DNA of 64,000 bases from Hyphomicrobium sp. (GCF_009026145.1 NZ_WBUE01000004.1:62001-126000), one strand, 5' to 3'. Shown: positions 45,222 through 56,590, counted from the first letter of the stretch. The notes: generated from the sequence alone by a model not told the origin. Numbers and translations are program-made.

Positions 45222-45607
45222 TCAGGCCGGCTTCAACGCCGTGACCTCGACCTCGATCAGCATGCGCTCGTCGACGAGGCCTGTCACCATGACCGTGCAG
45301 GCCGGGCGCACCTCGCCGAGGTACTTCTGCAGCACCGGCCAGATGGGCTCGAAATCCTCGCGCCGCGTAAGCAGGTAGTGGACGCGGACGACATCGCCCA
45401 AGGACGAGCCGGCCTGCGCCAGCGCCGCCGCGATGTTCTTGAAGCACTGGTCGGCCTGATCGACGACGCTATTGGATATGGTCATCGTCGCATAATCGAA
45501 CCCGGTGGTGCCGGAGACGAACACCCAGCGCCCGTCGACGACGGCGCGCGAGTAGCCGATCTTCTGCTCGAACTGCGAGCCGGAGGAAATGAGCTGGCGA
45601 TTGGACA

Positions 45608-45608
<1 letters not shown>
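45222..45608 (-). CDS. RidA-family protein
   Basis: A 128-residue YjgF/YER057c/UK114 protein. RAVVDGRWVFVSGTTGFDYAT, ADQCFKNIAAALAQAGSSLGDVVRVHYLL and GLVDERMLIEVEVTAL match the family, which deaminates reactive enamine/imine intermediates. The Arg of the classical CTVMVTGLVDE region is replaced in part, so the subgroup is uncertain. The ATG overlaps the pccA stop (TGATG). Confidence 0.9.
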
Positions 45609-47611
<2,003 letters not shown>

Positions 47612-47784
47612 AACCCCTTACGGTCCACTAGGTAGGCGCGCCTCAGGAGGCCCGCCAGCCGGTTGCATAGCTGACGTTCTAGACGGCCATTGAAGTGTCG
47701 TAAACTGTCGCAGTTCGGCAAAAAGCGCGCAGATATGGGGCCGCGGGCCACACCGCGCAGCCCGCGGAGTGCCGCTGCACGACG

Positions 47785-48795
47785 TTAAGCAGCCCGCGCC
47801 AGGCGCTCGACCGCGGCTTGCAGATCCGGATGGATCTTGGGGCTTTCCTTCTTCAGGTAAGCGACCAGCGCCGCCTCGTTCGGCGTCGGATGCCCATCGC
47901 GACCGATCCGCCCGCACAGCCACGCGGCCTCGGCCTGCGTGATCTCCTCGTTGGTGATGATCTCGATGCGCTGCTGCTCCAGACGCGCCAGCGCCCGCTC
48001 CTCAGCGGATTGCTCCTGATAGGTGGCACGCACGGCATCGAGGCTCGAGGAAACCATGGCGGACAGCAATGCCAGGGGCGAGAGCTCCCCCTTGGCCTCC
48101 ATCAGCCACGCATCGCGGCGCAGGGCCTCCTCGCGCGTCGGCACCGCCTGCCCGGACGCGGCCATGACGGCATTGGTCACCGCCTTGACGAACAGATCGG
48201 TCCACGCGGCGTTGGCCTGCGGGTCGAGGATGGCGTCGTTGATATCGAACAGGACCTCGGCCTCGGGGCGGGTGATGGCAACGTGTCCGTCGCCGCCGAA
48301 GGCATAAAGAATACGGCGGATGAGCTCGACCTCGCACTCGCGAATGGTCCCTGCCTGGTTCGGGTGCGCCTCGCGCAGCGGGCCATCGCCGTCGATGACG
48401 GCGCGCTTCACCTGCTGCAGGGCGATGCGCGACAGGCTGACGGGCGACCAGCGGGACTTGTCGAGGACGTTGACGATCAGATCGAGGTCCGACTTGCGCG
48501 CCACGACGCCGCCTGGGGCGATGCGGTCGGTGAGGCGCTTGGCCTCCGCGGCCGTCAGGTATCCCTCGGGCTCGACCTGGCTCACGAGGTGGTCGGTCAG
48601 CGCCTCGATGTAGAACTCGGCCCACGCCGGGTCCTGTTGCTGGCACGTCTCGTTGAGGGTGAAGAGGGCTTCGGCCTCGTCGGCAGAGATGAAGCCATCG
48701 TTGTGGAAGGCGCCCCTGAGCCTCAACACATCGACGTCATGGATACTGCCCCGCTGCAACATCTCGGTAATCGGAAGCGACTGCAACGCGCTCAT
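47785..48795 (-). CDS. Two-repeat helical protein of unknown function
   Basis: A 336-residue soluble protein with internal repetition. Residues about 21-90 (GAFHNDGFISADEAEALFTL, then AWAEFYIEALTDHLV) and 160-230 (YAFGGDGHVAITRPEAEVLF, then AWTDLFVKAVTNAVM) share an EF-hand/TPR-like pattern of acidic loop plus helices. The third, shorter copy near the C-terminus (GRDGHPTPNEAALVAYLKKE) is partial. The loops (HNDGFIS, GGDGHVA) resemble EF-hand or calcium-binding elements but lack full ligand sets. No family was recognised. Confidence 0.8.
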   Translation of the reverse strand: MSALQSLPITEMLQRGSIHDVDVLRLRGAFHNDGFISADEAEALFTLNETCQQQDPAWAEFYIEALTDHLVSQVEPEGYLTAAEAKRLTDRIAPGGVVARKSDLDLIVNVLDKSRWSPVSLSRIALQQVKRAVIDGDGPLREAHPNQAGTIRECEVELIRRILYAFGGDGHVAITRPEAEVLFDINDAILDPQANAAWTDLFVKAVTNAVMAASGQAVPTREEALRRDAWLMEAKGELSPLALLSAMVSSSLDAVRATYQEQSAEERALARLEQQRIEIITNEEITQAEAAWLCGRIGRDGHPTPNEAALVAYLKKESPKIHPDLQAAVERLARAA

Positions 48796-48946
48796 CTCCA
48801 GCCCCGCTCGCAAAAGCTACATGCCGGCAGATTAGGGAACCGGGCTTACTAATTGGCTAACGTGTGCCCCGCCGCGGGGCACGTATGGCACCGACCGGCC
48901 CGCTGTGTTGCGCTTCCACATCAGCCACAGACCTCCAATGAAAGAA

Positions 48947-48966
48947 GGGCCGCCAAGCGGCGGCCC
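48947..48966 (-). terminator. Rho-independent terminator of the exported-protein gene
   Basis: On the minus strand GGGCCGCC-GCTT-GGCGGCCC is followed by TTCTTT. The 8-bp GC stem with a U-rich tail lies about 30 bases beyond the stop of the 48996-49328 gene and should end its transcript. Confidence 0.75.
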
Positions 48967-48995
48967 GAAGGTGAATGGAGGCACTTGTCGTCGAC

Positions 48996-49328
48996 TTACT
49001 TGCCGACGCGCGGCAGCCACCACGCGCGCCGCCAGCCGTCGTTCTTCTCATCGGCAATATGCTCGGAGGCTTCGTTTTGCATGTAGCGGAGCTTGCGCCG
49101 CTCGGACTTGCTCAGATAGCCGTCGGACTTGAACTCGGCTTCCTTGTTGGCGATGCGCTTCTGCTCAGCGCGCAGCTTCAGGCCCTCGGTCCACGTGATC
49201 TTGCCGGTCTTGCGACCCTGCTCGATGCGCTTGGTCTGGTACTCCTGACGGTCGTCGAAGCTGTGCGCGGACGCACCGGCCGTGGTCGCGATGAGAACGG
49301 TCGTAGCGATGAGAGCGATCTTGTTCAT
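48996..49328 (-). CDS. Exported basic protein of unknown function
   Basis: A 110-residue protein with a signal peptide (MNKIALIATTVLIATTAGASA). The mature part is Lys/Arg/Glu-rich with a helical repeat: LKLRAEQKRIANKEAEFKSDG, then LSKSERRKLRYMQNEASEHI. Similar exported basic helical proteins are widespread in Proteobacteria without assigned function. A terminator follows. Confidence 0.8.
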   Translation of the reverse strand: MNKIALIATTVLIATTAGASAHSFDDRQEYQTKRIEQGRKTGKITWTEGLKLRAEQKRIANKEAEFKSDGYLSKSERRKLRYMQNEASEHIADEKNDGWRRAWWLPRVGK

Positions 49329-49498
49329 GGTCCACCTCTTCCTCGGATCGGCACCGCTCCACCGGGAGCGGCGTGTTCGATGAGGCGGAGAATGCCGTCG
49401 GCGCTTTGAACCGGTTCTGAATGATGGTTACAGCCGCCGTTCATGTGCCGGGAGGGCCGGAATCGCGGCCTTGAAGCGGGGCCTGGCGCCCGGCTAGG

Positions 49499-49837
49499 TC
49501 AGCAGCCGCGCCGCTTCTCGATCGACTGGATGATGCGGATGTTGGCGCGCTCGAAGTCGTTGAGCGGCACGTCCTCCTGCACCGGATAGCGGCAGCCGTC
49601 GTTGCCGAACTCTTGCTTGCCGCGCTCGGTGTGGAAGCAGTAGCCGCGCGCCGCAAATATGCCGTTGCGCACCGTCCACAGCTGATCGCAGCCGAGCCGT
49701 TCGGCATCGGCCCGCGCTATCACGCGATTCTGCACGCAGCCGACGTCCTCGAAGCAAAGCCGCGCGGGATCCTCGTCGCCGGCCATCGCCGGGCCGGCGA
49801 ACGCAAGAGCAACCACGACATAGAATGCCCTCTTCAC
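49499..49837 (-). CDS. Secreted YARHG-domain protein
   Basis: A 112-residue secreted protein starting at GTG 49837 with AGGAGG seven bases upstream. A signal peptide (KRAFYVVVALAFAGPAMA) is followed by a domain with LGCDQLWTVRNGIFAARGYCF, the YARHG motif (FAARGY here), and further cysteines. YARHG domains are extracellular and of unknown function. It neighbours an EF-hand protein on the same strand. Confidence 0.82.
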   Translation of the reverse strand: MKRAFYVVVALAFAGPAMAGDEDPARLCFEDVGCVQNRVIARADAERLGCDQLWTVRNGIFAARGYCFHTERGKQEFGNDGCRYPVQEDVPLNDFERANIRIIQSIEKRRGC

Positions 49838-49926
49838 TACAGACCTCCTATGGCCCCCAGCGCCGGCGGGCGCCTGCTTCGATGCCGCTAGCCTAGCACG
49901 TTCTGCCGGCGACAGGCCAAGGAGGC

Positions 49927-50250
49927 TCAGTTCGACTGCGCCGCGAGGTACTCGGCCCAGGTGACGTTGCCGTCTCCGTCGGCATCGACCTTGCCGAAGG
50001 CACGTCCGTAGGCGTCGTTCGCCTTGATCTTGGGCGCGCGGCCGATCTGGGCAGCGGCATTGAGATCGATGAAGGTCTTGAACTCGGCCGCCGTGAGCGC
50101 ACCGCTGCCGCTGGCGTTCGCCGCCTTGAAGTTCTCCTGCGCCTGCTTCAACGCCTCCGGTGCCAACTGGGCGTGCACGGCGCCGATAGACGCCGCACCG
50201 ATCAGTCCGGCGAACATCGCCGCGCGGCACGCGGCCTTTGCTTTCTGCAT
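49927..50250 (-). CDS. Secreted EF-hand protein
   Basis: A 107-residue protein with a signal peptide (residues 1-27, ending AVHA). The mature part has one canonical EF-hand loop DADGDGNVTWAE (residues 89-100) preceded by a degenerate one (NASGSGALTAAE). Calcium binding in the periplasm is likely. ATG 50250 is chosen over an upstream ATG because it begins the signal sequence. Confidence 0.82.
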   Translation of the reverse strand: MQKAKAACRAAMFAGLIGAASIGAVHAQLAPEALKQAQENFKAANASGSGALTAAEFKTFIDLNAAAQIGRAPKIKANDAYGRAFGKVDADGDGNVTWAEYLAAQSN

Positions 50251-50377
50251 GATAGTCCTCCCAAGCCTGAGGTTCACGCCGCAGGTGTAGCCTCACGCTC
50301 GAGGCGCCATAACTGTAGATTTTCAGCTCCATTGCGATTTTCCGGCGCCGCCGCCCCGCATGCCACCGCGGGATCGA

Positions 50378-51463
50378 TCAAGGCGCGGCGAGGCTCTTGA
50401 GCGGCGTCTCGGGCGCATACACGTACCAGAGCGGCGTCGATACGACCTCGAGACTCTGAGCGTCGCCGGCCCTCGCCATGACCTGCTCGGCAAACTGCTC
50501 AGGTGCTGCACCCGTTTGATCGGCAGGGACCATCGCGAGCGACAGAAAGAGCTGGTTGCCGTTCGCAAAGACGTCAACGATGCACATGTTGGTCGCCTCG
50601 TAGCCGAAGAGATCGAGCGTCTCGCGATACTTTCCTTGCGTAAGCTGGATTGGCTCGTCCGACCCGCGGATCTCCGGAAAATCGGATTGCCGCAAGCCGT
50701 GCAGCTCCTCAGGATCGTCGGCAGCGCGGCCCAACACCGTATGCGAGAAATTCGTCCACATATCCTTGTTGCGGCACGCCTGATCGAGCATGCGGGCCGT
50801 GAGGGCCGCAGGCGGCCTATAGCCTTTGAGCTTGATCGACCAGACGCCGGCCTTCTCGATGGTATCAACGTACAAGAGATAGTTCGGCCCAACCTGAAGC
50901 GCCCTGGCCAGGAGGCCGCGCGGGAAAAGCTCGCGCCGGTCTATCTCGAGCAACTTCGCGATCGCGTAAACGCCGCGGCGAAAGTTCTCAACGGTCGCCG
51001 CGGCGACGTCCGTGCCGGTGGCCGTGTTGAGGTAGGGTGCGTGAAAACCCAGCGTAGCGCCGACGTCCAGCGTGCGGTCGGGTCCCAATTCCCCGTCCTC
51101 GGACCGCTGGGCGTTGCCGGCGAGGAACAGGAAGGCGCAGGCCGAGTAGCACTGGGCGCCTCGATCAATCACCGTGGCAACGTTGGTGTGCTTGAGCAGG
51201 GTCGTAATCAGCTTCAGCGCTTCGTCGTAGTTGCCGCCGGGGCTGTTGAGGCACAGGCTCACGTTGGCGCTGTCGAAGCCGCCCGTAGACCCCAGGCCAT
51301 CTAGCGCCGCAGAGAGCTTGTCGCTGTCCCCCGCCTCGATGGGGCCCTCGAGCCTCAGCTGGCAGCCCAGAAAGCCCCCAGGCCCGACCTCGGCGCCATG
51401 TGCCGGCAGCACCGAGGCCAGAAGAGCCAATGATCCGATTACAGCGCTGCCAAATCGAACCAT
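50378..51463 (-). CDS. Periplasmic ClpP-fold protein (crotonase/ClpP superfamily)
   Basis: A 361-residue protein with a signal peptide (MVRFGSAVIGSLALLASVLPAHG). Residues about 34-145 look like a ClpP/SppA-type fold: CLNSPGGNYDEAL (SPGG oxyanion loop, 74-77), RGAQCYSACAFLFLAG with a candidate nucleophile Ser107, and LGFHAPY with candidate His141. The remaining 200 residues are unassigned. Periplasmic ClpP-like proteins of this kind are described only as hypothetical. It begins 13 bases after pccB and is probably co-transcribed. Confidence 0.75.
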   Translation of the reverse strand: MVRFGSAVIGSLALLASVLPAHGAEVGPGGFLGCQLRLEGPIEAGDSDKLSAALDGLGSTGGFDSANVSLCLNSPGGNYDEALKLITTLLKHTNVATVIDRGAQCYSACAFLFLAGNAQRSEDGELGPDRTLDVGATLGFHAPYLNTATGTDVAAATVENFRRGVYAIAKLLEIDRRELFPRGLLARALQVGPNYLLYVDTIEKAGVWSIKLKGYRPPAALTARMLDQACRNKDMWTNFSHTVLGRAADDPEELHGLRQSDFPEIRGSDEPIQLTQGKYRETLDLFGYEATNMCIVDVFANGNQLFLSLAMVPADQTGAAPEQFAEQVMARAGDAQSLEVVSTPLWYVYAPETPLKSLAAP

Positions 51464-51476
51464 GGCGGCTCAGCCC

Positions 51477-53009
51477 TTACAGCGGGATGTTGTCGTGCTT
51501 CTTCCAGGGGTTCTCGAGCGTCTTGTTGCGCAGCATGTTGAGCGCCCGGCAGATGCGCCGGCGCGTGCCGTGCGGCAGGATCACCTCGTCGATGTAGCCG
51601 CGCTCGGCGGCGACGAACGGGTTGGCGAACCGCTTCTGGTACTCGTCGATGCGCGCCTTGATCTTCTCCGGGTCGCCGAGGTCGGCGCGATAGAGGATCT
51701 CGGCGGCGCCCTTGGCACCCATGACCGCGATCTCGGCCGACGGCCAGGCGTAGTTGACGTCGCCGCGGATGTGCTTGGAGCTCATGACGTCGTAGGCGCC
51801 GCCGTAGGCCTTGCGGGTGATCACCGTGATCTTCGGCACCGTGGCCTCGGCGAAGGCGAAGAGCAGCTTGGCGCCGTGCTTGATGAGGCCGCCGTACTCC
51901 TGCGCCGTGCCCGGCAGGAAGCCCGGCACGTCGACGAAGGTGACGATGGGGATCTCGAAGCAGTCGCAGAAGCGTACGAAGCGGGCCGCCTTGCGCGAGG
52001 CGTCGCTATCGAGCACGCCGGCCAGCACCATCGGCTGGTTGGCGACGATGCCGATGGTGCGCCCCTCCATGCGCGCGAAACCGGTGACGATGTTCTTGGC
52101 GTAGGCTTCCTGGATCTCGAAGAAGTCGCCCTCGTCGACGACCTTCAGGATCAGCTCCTTGATGTCGTAGGGCTTGTTCGGGTTGTCCGGGATGAGCGTG
52201 TCGAGCGAGTAGTCGGGTCGATCGGCGCTGTCGGAGGTCGGCAGCGCTGGAACGCCCGACTTGTTGTTCGACGGCAGGAAGTCCATCAGGCGGCGCATCT
52301 GCAGCAGCGCCTCGACGTCGTCCTCGTAGGCGCGGTCGGCGATCGACGACTTGGTGGTGTGCACCTTGGCGCCGCCGAGCTCCTCGGCCGTCACCGTCTC
52401 GTTGGTCACCGTCTTCACCACGTCGGGGCCGGTGACGAACATGTAGCTCGTGTCTTTCACCATGAAGATGAAGTCGGTCATCGCCGGCGAATAGACGTCG
52501 CCGCCGGCGCACGGGCCCATGATCACCGAGATCTGCGGGATGACGCCTGAAGCGAGGACATTGCGCGTGAACACCTCACCATAGCCGCCGAGCGCGTCGA
52601 CGCCCTCCTGGATGCGCGCGCCGCCGGCATCGAAGAGGCCGATGATGGGCGCGCGGTTCTTCAGCGCCATGTCCTGGATCTTGGTCATCTTCTGGGCGTG
52701 CGCCCCGGACAACGATCCGCCGAACACCGTGAAGTCCTTGGCGAACACGTAGACGACGCGGCCGTTGATCGTGCCCCAGCCGGTGACGACGCCGTCGCCC
52801 GGCGTCTTCTGCTTCTCCATGCCGAATTCGGCGCAGCGGTGCTCGACGAAGGTGTCGAACTCCTCGAAGGAGTCTTCATCCATCAACAGCTCGATGCGCT
52901 CGCGGGCGGTCAGCTTGCCGCGCTTGTGCTGCGCGTCGATGCGTGCCTGCCCGCCGCCCAGCCGAGCATTCGCGCGGCGCTTCTCCAGCTCTTCGATGAT
53001 ATCCTTCAT
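51477..53009 (-). CDS. pccB: Propionyl-CoA carboxylase beta subunit
   Basis: A 510-residue carboxyltransferase. [32 protein letters not shown] (opening, described in part), [39 protein letters not shown], and [16 protein letters not shown] are diagnostic of the PccB/AccD-type transferase. It transfers the carboxyl group from biotin on PccA to propionyl-CoA. ATG 53009 is supported by the family start. Odd is the 4-kb separation from pccA. Confidence 0.95.
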   Translation of the reverse strand: MKDIIEELEKRRANARLGGGQARIDAQHKRGKLTARERIELLMDEDSFEEFDTFVEHRCAEFGMEKQKTPGDGVVTGWGTINGRVVYVFAKDFTVFGGSLSGAHAQKMTKIQDMALKNRAPIIGLFDAGGARIQEGVDALGGYGEVFTRNVLASGVIPQISVIMGPCAGGDVYSPAMTDFIFMVKDTSYMFVTGPDVVKTVTNETVTAEELGGAKVHTTKSSIADRAYEDDVEALLQMRRLMDFLPSNNKSGVPALPTSDSADRPDYSLDTLIPDNPNKPYDIKELILKVVDEGDFFEIQEAYAKNIVTGFARMEGRTIGIVANQPMVLAGVLDSDASRKAARFVRFCDCFEIPIVTFVDVPGFLPGTAQEYGGLIKHGAKLLFAFAEATVPKITVITRKAYGGAYDVMSSKHIRGDVNYAWPSAEIAVMGAKGAAEILYRADLGDPEKIKARIDEYQKRFANPFVAAERGYIDEVILPHGTRRRICRALNMLRNKTLENPWKKHDNIPL

Positions 53010-53134
53010 GGCCTTCCCTCGAGCGCGCCATCCGGCGCCAAATGGTCGAGAGCGCTCATAGCACGCGGCTTGGCCCGTGAGAACGCGGGCCAAATGAGCC
53101 AATGTGCGACGTTTCGGGTCGGCCCCGAGGCCGG

Positions 53135-53482
53135 CTAGGCCTGGCTGCGTCGGCTGCGTAGATAGTGCGCGACCGCCCTGACGGCCAGCCAGATCTCAAC
53201 CACGCCGGCAATCAGGAAGGGGATGCCGATCGCGGGCAGGGCCGCCTCGGCGACAGCCGCGGAGATGAGGCCGAAGTGGCCGGCGAGCTGGACCAGGGAG
53301 AACAGGCTCAAGAGGCCGATGATGACCAGCGCCACCCGCATCAGGTTGGGATGCTCGCGCCACAGGTAGGCGTTCAGCGGATACTTCGCGCTCCAGCCCT
53401 TCAGGTTGGCGACGATCAGGAGCGGCATCGCAACCACCACGAAGATGTTGAGCAAGAGGTCGTAGGTTGTGAGAGGTTGCAT
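53135..53482 (-). CDS. Small membrane protein (paralogue family, copy 1)
   Basis: A 115-residue protein with three membrane helices. [23 protein letters not shown] and [26 protein letters not shown] parallel the neighbouring copy at 53523, including the YLWRE motif and a GFLS/GLIS turn. Family unknown. It ends 125 bases before the start of pccB in the same direction. Confidence 0.78.
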   Translation of the reverse strand: MQPLTTYDLLLNIFVVVAMPLLIVANLKGWSAKYPLNAYLWREHPNLMRVALVIIGLLSLFSLVQLAGHFGLISAAVAEAALPAIGIPFLIAGVVEIWLAVRAVAHYLRSRRSQA

Positions 53483-53522
53483 GGACGTCTCCCTTGGCCA
53501 CCTTGCGGGGCCTCGTTGCGCA

Positions 53523-53858
53523 CTACGCGCCGCGGCTGGAGCGCATGTATTTGACGAAGGCAAGGCTGCCCATGACGATGATCGCCATCGACAGCACGAA
53601 CAGCGGGATGCCGAGCGCCATCGACAGAAGGTCATCGGCTTCCAGCGATAAGAACCCGTAGTGGGAGAGAAGCCTCGCCGCCGCCGACGCGAAGACCAGG
53701 CTGAGAAACACGAGCGAGGTCCAGACCAGCGTGGGGCTCTCGCGCCAAAGGTACCCCTGCAGGCCGCCTTCGCGCTTGGAGTAGTTCACCCAGATGATCA
53801 GCGGCATCATGACGACGACGATGATCGCGACCCAAAGGTCGAAGGGGCTGAGGGTCAT
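53523..53858 (-). CDS. Small membrane protein (paralogue family, copy 2)
   Basis: A 111-residue membrane protein with three helices. MTLSPFDLWVAIIVVVMMPLIIW, GYLWRESPTLVW and SHYGFLSLEADD align with the copy at 53135. Its ATG overlaps the stop of a 25-codon truncated copy (ATGA), so it is probably translated by coupling from that leader frame. Family unknown. Confidence 0.8.
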   Translation of the reverse strand: MTLSPFDLWVAIIVVVMMPLIIWVNYSKREGGLQGYLWRESPTLVWTSLVFLSLVFASAAARLLSHYGFLSLEADDLLSMALGIPLFVLSMAIIVMGSLAFVKYMRSSRGA

Positions 53859-53932
53859 CGGCCGGCTCGTATCACGAGAGGCATGGCCGCGATGACGATG
53901 ATCAAGATCGCGAGATCGAAAAGGCTCAACAT
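53855..53932 (-). CDS. 25-residue truncated paralogue coupled to the next gene
   Basis: The frame reads MLSLFDLAILIIVIAAMPLV then IRAGR and a stop that overlaps the start of the 53523 gene. Its first 20 residues match the N-terminal helix of both neighbouring paralogues (S-x-FDL...IIVV.AMPL.I). It may be a functional single-helix micro-protein, a leader that couples translation, or a decayed third copy. Confidence 0.55.
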   Translation of the reverse strand: MLSLFDLAILIIVIAAMPLVIRAGR

Positions 53933-53990
53933 GGACCGCTCCTAGGGCTAAATCCTGGATCGGTCGTCACTCTAGAATCCCGCAAGACCG

Positions 53991-54016
53991 GGGGCTGTTC
54001 CTCCGGGAACAGCCCC
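53991..54016 (-). terminator. Stem-loop downstream of the ATP12 gene
   Basis: GGGGCTGTTCC (53991-54001) pairs perfectly with GGAACAGCCCC (54006-54016) around a TCCG loop. It lies 12 bases past the stop of the ATP12 gene on the minus strand. The tail after the stem is not U-rich, so termination is probable but not certain. Confidence 0.65.
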
Positions 54017-54028
54017 GCGCGGCGGCTC

Positions 54029-54802
54029 TCAATCGGCCGCAAGCAACTGCAGAAAGCGGCTTGCCGCCTGCATTTCGGCGTGGCGGCGGGCGCGCCGCTC
54101 GGCGGCCTCGACGTCCACCCCCCAGCGCGCGATCTGCCAGTCCTCATCGAGGTGCGCGGCATCCCAGGCGGCCTCGACGCCGAGGCGTCCCTTGGCCACC
54201 GCAAGGGCGAGGAACGCCGAGCCGGTCAGTGTCGTCATCACGTGCAGGCAGGTGAGCGCAAAGGCGCCGAACGGCGTAAGGAGATCGCCGAAGCGCGACA
54301 GCGCTTGCCGGCTCTGCGTCACCGGCATCACCCCCTCGGCCAAGAAAAAGCGGGCGCCACTCTCCGCCTCGACCCAGCGCAGGACGGGATCCCACGCGGC
54401 CGCCTGCAGCACGGCGAGGGCGACGGGGGCCTCGGCGCGGTAGCAGAGAAGGTCGCTGCCAGCGAAGCGTACGATGTCGCCAGCCACCTCGGGCATGCTG
54501 CCGGCGACGCCGTCGATGGCCGTGATGGCGAGCTTGGACAGCGGCATGGTGACGGGGTCGATGCGTTCCTTCTGCGCGGCCCACTCAGCGGCCATGGCCT
54601 CGGCAAGGGAACGCGTCGGCACGCTGAGCGGCAGCTTCTTCGGCGTGCGCACGGGGCGCCCGTCGAGCAGGACCGCGAATCCTCCGTCGTCCGCCTGCCC
54701 CACCGAGACATCGGTGTAAAAGCGCTTCGGCAGCGGTGGCTGCAGAGCCTCCTTGCCGGGGACATTCGCAGCCGCCGGGGCAGTATCATCCGGCTCGCTC
54801 AC
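54029..54802 (-). CDS. ATP12-family F1-ATPase assembly chaperone
   Basis: A 257-residue homologue of mitochondrial Atp12, which chaperones the F1 alpha subunit. PKRFYTDVSVGQADDGGFAVLLDGRPVRTP, AAEWAAQKERIDPVTMPLSKLA and SRFGDLLTPFGAFALTCLHVMTTLTGS are family-typical. The GTG start at 54802 overlaps the stop of the HAD gene (GTGA). Conserved in Alphaproteobacteria. Confidence 0.93.
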   Translation of the reverse strand: MSEPDDTAPAAANVPGKEALQPPLPKRFYTDVSVGQADDGGFAVLLDGRPVRTPKKLPLSVPTRSLAEAMAAEWAAQKERIDPVTMPLSKLAITAIDGVAGSMPEVAGDIVRFAGSDLLCYRAEAPVALAVLQAAAWDPVLRWVEAESGARFFLAEGVMPVTQSRQALSRFGDLLTPFGAFALTCLHVMTTLTGSAFLALAVAKGRLGVEAAWDAAHLDEDWQIARWGVDVEAAERRARRHAEMQAASRFLQLLAAD

Positions 54803-55479
54803 GCCGCCTTCTCCCGCCCTGCAAAGAACGCGTCGACCGTGGCCGTAAGGTCTTGGCACGCCCCGATCACGGCATGGGCGCCGGCAGTCTTTAGCTCGTC
54901 GATGGAATGATAGCCCCAGCCGACGCCCAGCGCCCCAGTACCGGCGGCGAGCGCCATCTCCATGTCGAAGGTCGTGTCGCCCACCATGACCGTGCGCTCG
55001 GGGGCAACGCCAGCCTCCGCCATGGCGGCGCGCAGCATAGCCGGATCCGGCTTGGAGGGGTGATCGTCCGACGTTTGCACGGTCAGGAAGCGATGCCCCC
55101 AGCCCTCGCGCGCAAACAGGCGGTCGATGCCCTTGCGCGATTTGCCGGTGGCGATGCCGAGGATGAGATCGTCGCGGTCGCCGAGGGCCTCGATGGCGGC
55201 GGCGATACCGTCGAACAAAGGCTCATGCAGGGCGGGATCGCGGCGGATTTCCAGGAAGGCGGACTTATAGCGCTCCACCATGGCGGTGCGCAGCTCTGCA
55301 TCGAGCTCGGGCGCCAGAGCCGCCAACGCCTCGGGGAGCGACAGGCCGACGATAGCCAGCGTCGCCTCTCGCGTTGGCGGAATGAGGCCCAAGCCGGTGA
55401 AAGCGTGGGCCATCGCCTCGCAGATACCGTTCTGGCTGTCGACCAGCGTGCCGTCGCAATCGAGGACGACGAGCTTCAT
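54799..55479 (-). CDS. HAD hydrolase (phosphoglycolate phosphatase-like)
   Basis: A 226-residue HAD-superfamily phosphatase. Motif I is LDCDGTLVDSQ, motif II GIATGKSRKG, motif III SKPDPAML and motif IV MVGDTTFDMEMALAAG. Size and cap are close to Gph-type phosphatases. The ATG at 55479 overlaps the stop of the pseudouridine synthase gene, making a three-gene translationally coupled set with ATP12. Confidence 0.92.
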   Translation of the reverse strand: MKLVVLDCDGTLVDSQNGICEAMAHAFTGLGLIPPTREATLAIVGLSLPEALAALAPELDAELRTAMVERYKSAFLEIRRDPALHEPLFDGIAAAIEALGDRDDLILGIATGKSRKGIDRLFAREGWGHRFLTVQTSDDHPSKPDPAMLRAAMAEAGVAPERTVMVGDTTFDMEMALAAGTGALGVGWGYHSIDELKTAGAHAVIGACQDLTATVDAFFAGREKAA

Positions 55480-56480
55480 CGGCTGGCCTCCTCGTAGCGG
55501 TCGGCGTCGAGGCTGAGCAGATCCCAGGTCTTGCGCATGTGCTCGGGCAAGGGCGCCGTCACGTCGATCTTGCCACCGGTGAACGGGTGCGGGAGCACGA
55601 GCCGACGGGCATGCAGGTGCAGCTTGTTGTCGATTTGCTCGGCGGGGAGATTTTCATCGCCACCATATTTGTTGTCGCCGACGATCGGATGGCCAATGAG
55701 CGCCATGTGAGCGCGCAGCTGATGCTGGCGGCCGGTCACCGGCTTGAGCGACACCCACGCGGCCTTGTTGGCCAATCGATCGATGACCGAGTAATGCGTC
55801 GTCGCATGCATCGCCTCCTCCTGCTCGCCGGGGAGCGCCTTGCGCACGCGGTCGCCGTCGGGACCGGCGGCTTTGACGAGCGCGGCTTCGACCTTGCCCT
55901 GCGGCGGTTTCGGCACGCCCTTGACCAGCGCCCAGTAGGTCTTGGCGGCGGAGCGGGTCTGGAACACGCGGCCGAGCTTAGCCGCGGCATCGCGATGCTT
56001 GGCGATGAGCAGCACGCCGGTAGTGTCGCGGTCGAGGCGATGCACGAGGCGCGGGCGCTCGCCGCCGAAGCGGTCGGCCATGCCGGCCAGCATGCCGTCG
56101 ATATGCCGCTTGGTGCCAGTGCCGCCCTGCACGGCGAGCCCGAAAGGCTTGTTGAGGACGAGCACGTGCTCGTCCTCGTAGAGGATCATCTTCTCGATGC
56201 GGTCGCGGTCGGCCTTGGAGAGCCCGAGCGGCGGCTTCACGCTCGGGGCGGCGGACGGCTTAGCGGCAATGCGCACGATGGCCGGCACCCTGATCTGGGC
56301 CCCGGCGGCGAGACGAGCGTTGGCCTCCGCCCGACGGCTGTCGACGCGCACCTGGCCGGTGCGCAGCAGCTTTTGCAGATAGGAATAACCGACATCGGGG
56401 AAGTGGAGGCGAAACCAGCGATCGAGGCGCATGTCCGCTTCGCTCGCCTTCACTTCGATGGTTTCGACGCGATCGCTCAT
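55476..56480 (-). CDS. RluC/RluD-type rRNA pseudouridine synthase
   Basis: A 334-residue RluA-family enzyme. An N-terminal S4 domain (MRLDRWFRLHFPDVGYSYLQKLLRTGQVRV, described in part) is followed by the catalytic core with Asp in RLVHRLDRDTTGVLLIAK and KPVTGRQHQLRAHMALIGHPIVGD. It modifies 23S rRNA; RluC is the closest type but the exact uridine is not provable from sequence. Confidence 0.93.
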   Translation of the reverse strand: MSDRVETIEVKASEADMRLDRWFRLHFPDVGYSYLQKLLRTGQVRVDSRRAEANARLAAGAQIRVPAIVRIAAKPSAAPSVKPPLGLSKADRDRIEKMILYEDEHVLVLNKPFGLAVQGGTGTKRHIDGMLAGMADRFGGERPRLVHRLDRDTTGVLLIAKHRDAAAKLGRVFQTRSAAKTYWALVKGVPKPPQGKVEAALVKAAGPDGDRVRKALPGEQEEAMHATTHYSVIDRLANKAAWVSLKPVTGRQHQLRAHMALIGHPIVGDNKYGGDENLPAEQIDNKLHLHARRLVLPHPFTGGKIDVTAPLPEHMRKTWDLLSLDADRYEEASR

Positions 56481-56590
56481 CGAGGTTCAATAGGGGTGCG
56501 CGCGGGCGCGCGCAACCGTGGGAGGGGGCGCGGTCCGGCCGCGGGCCGACTATATCCCCCGCTCAACCGATAAAGGTAAAGATGCGGCTA

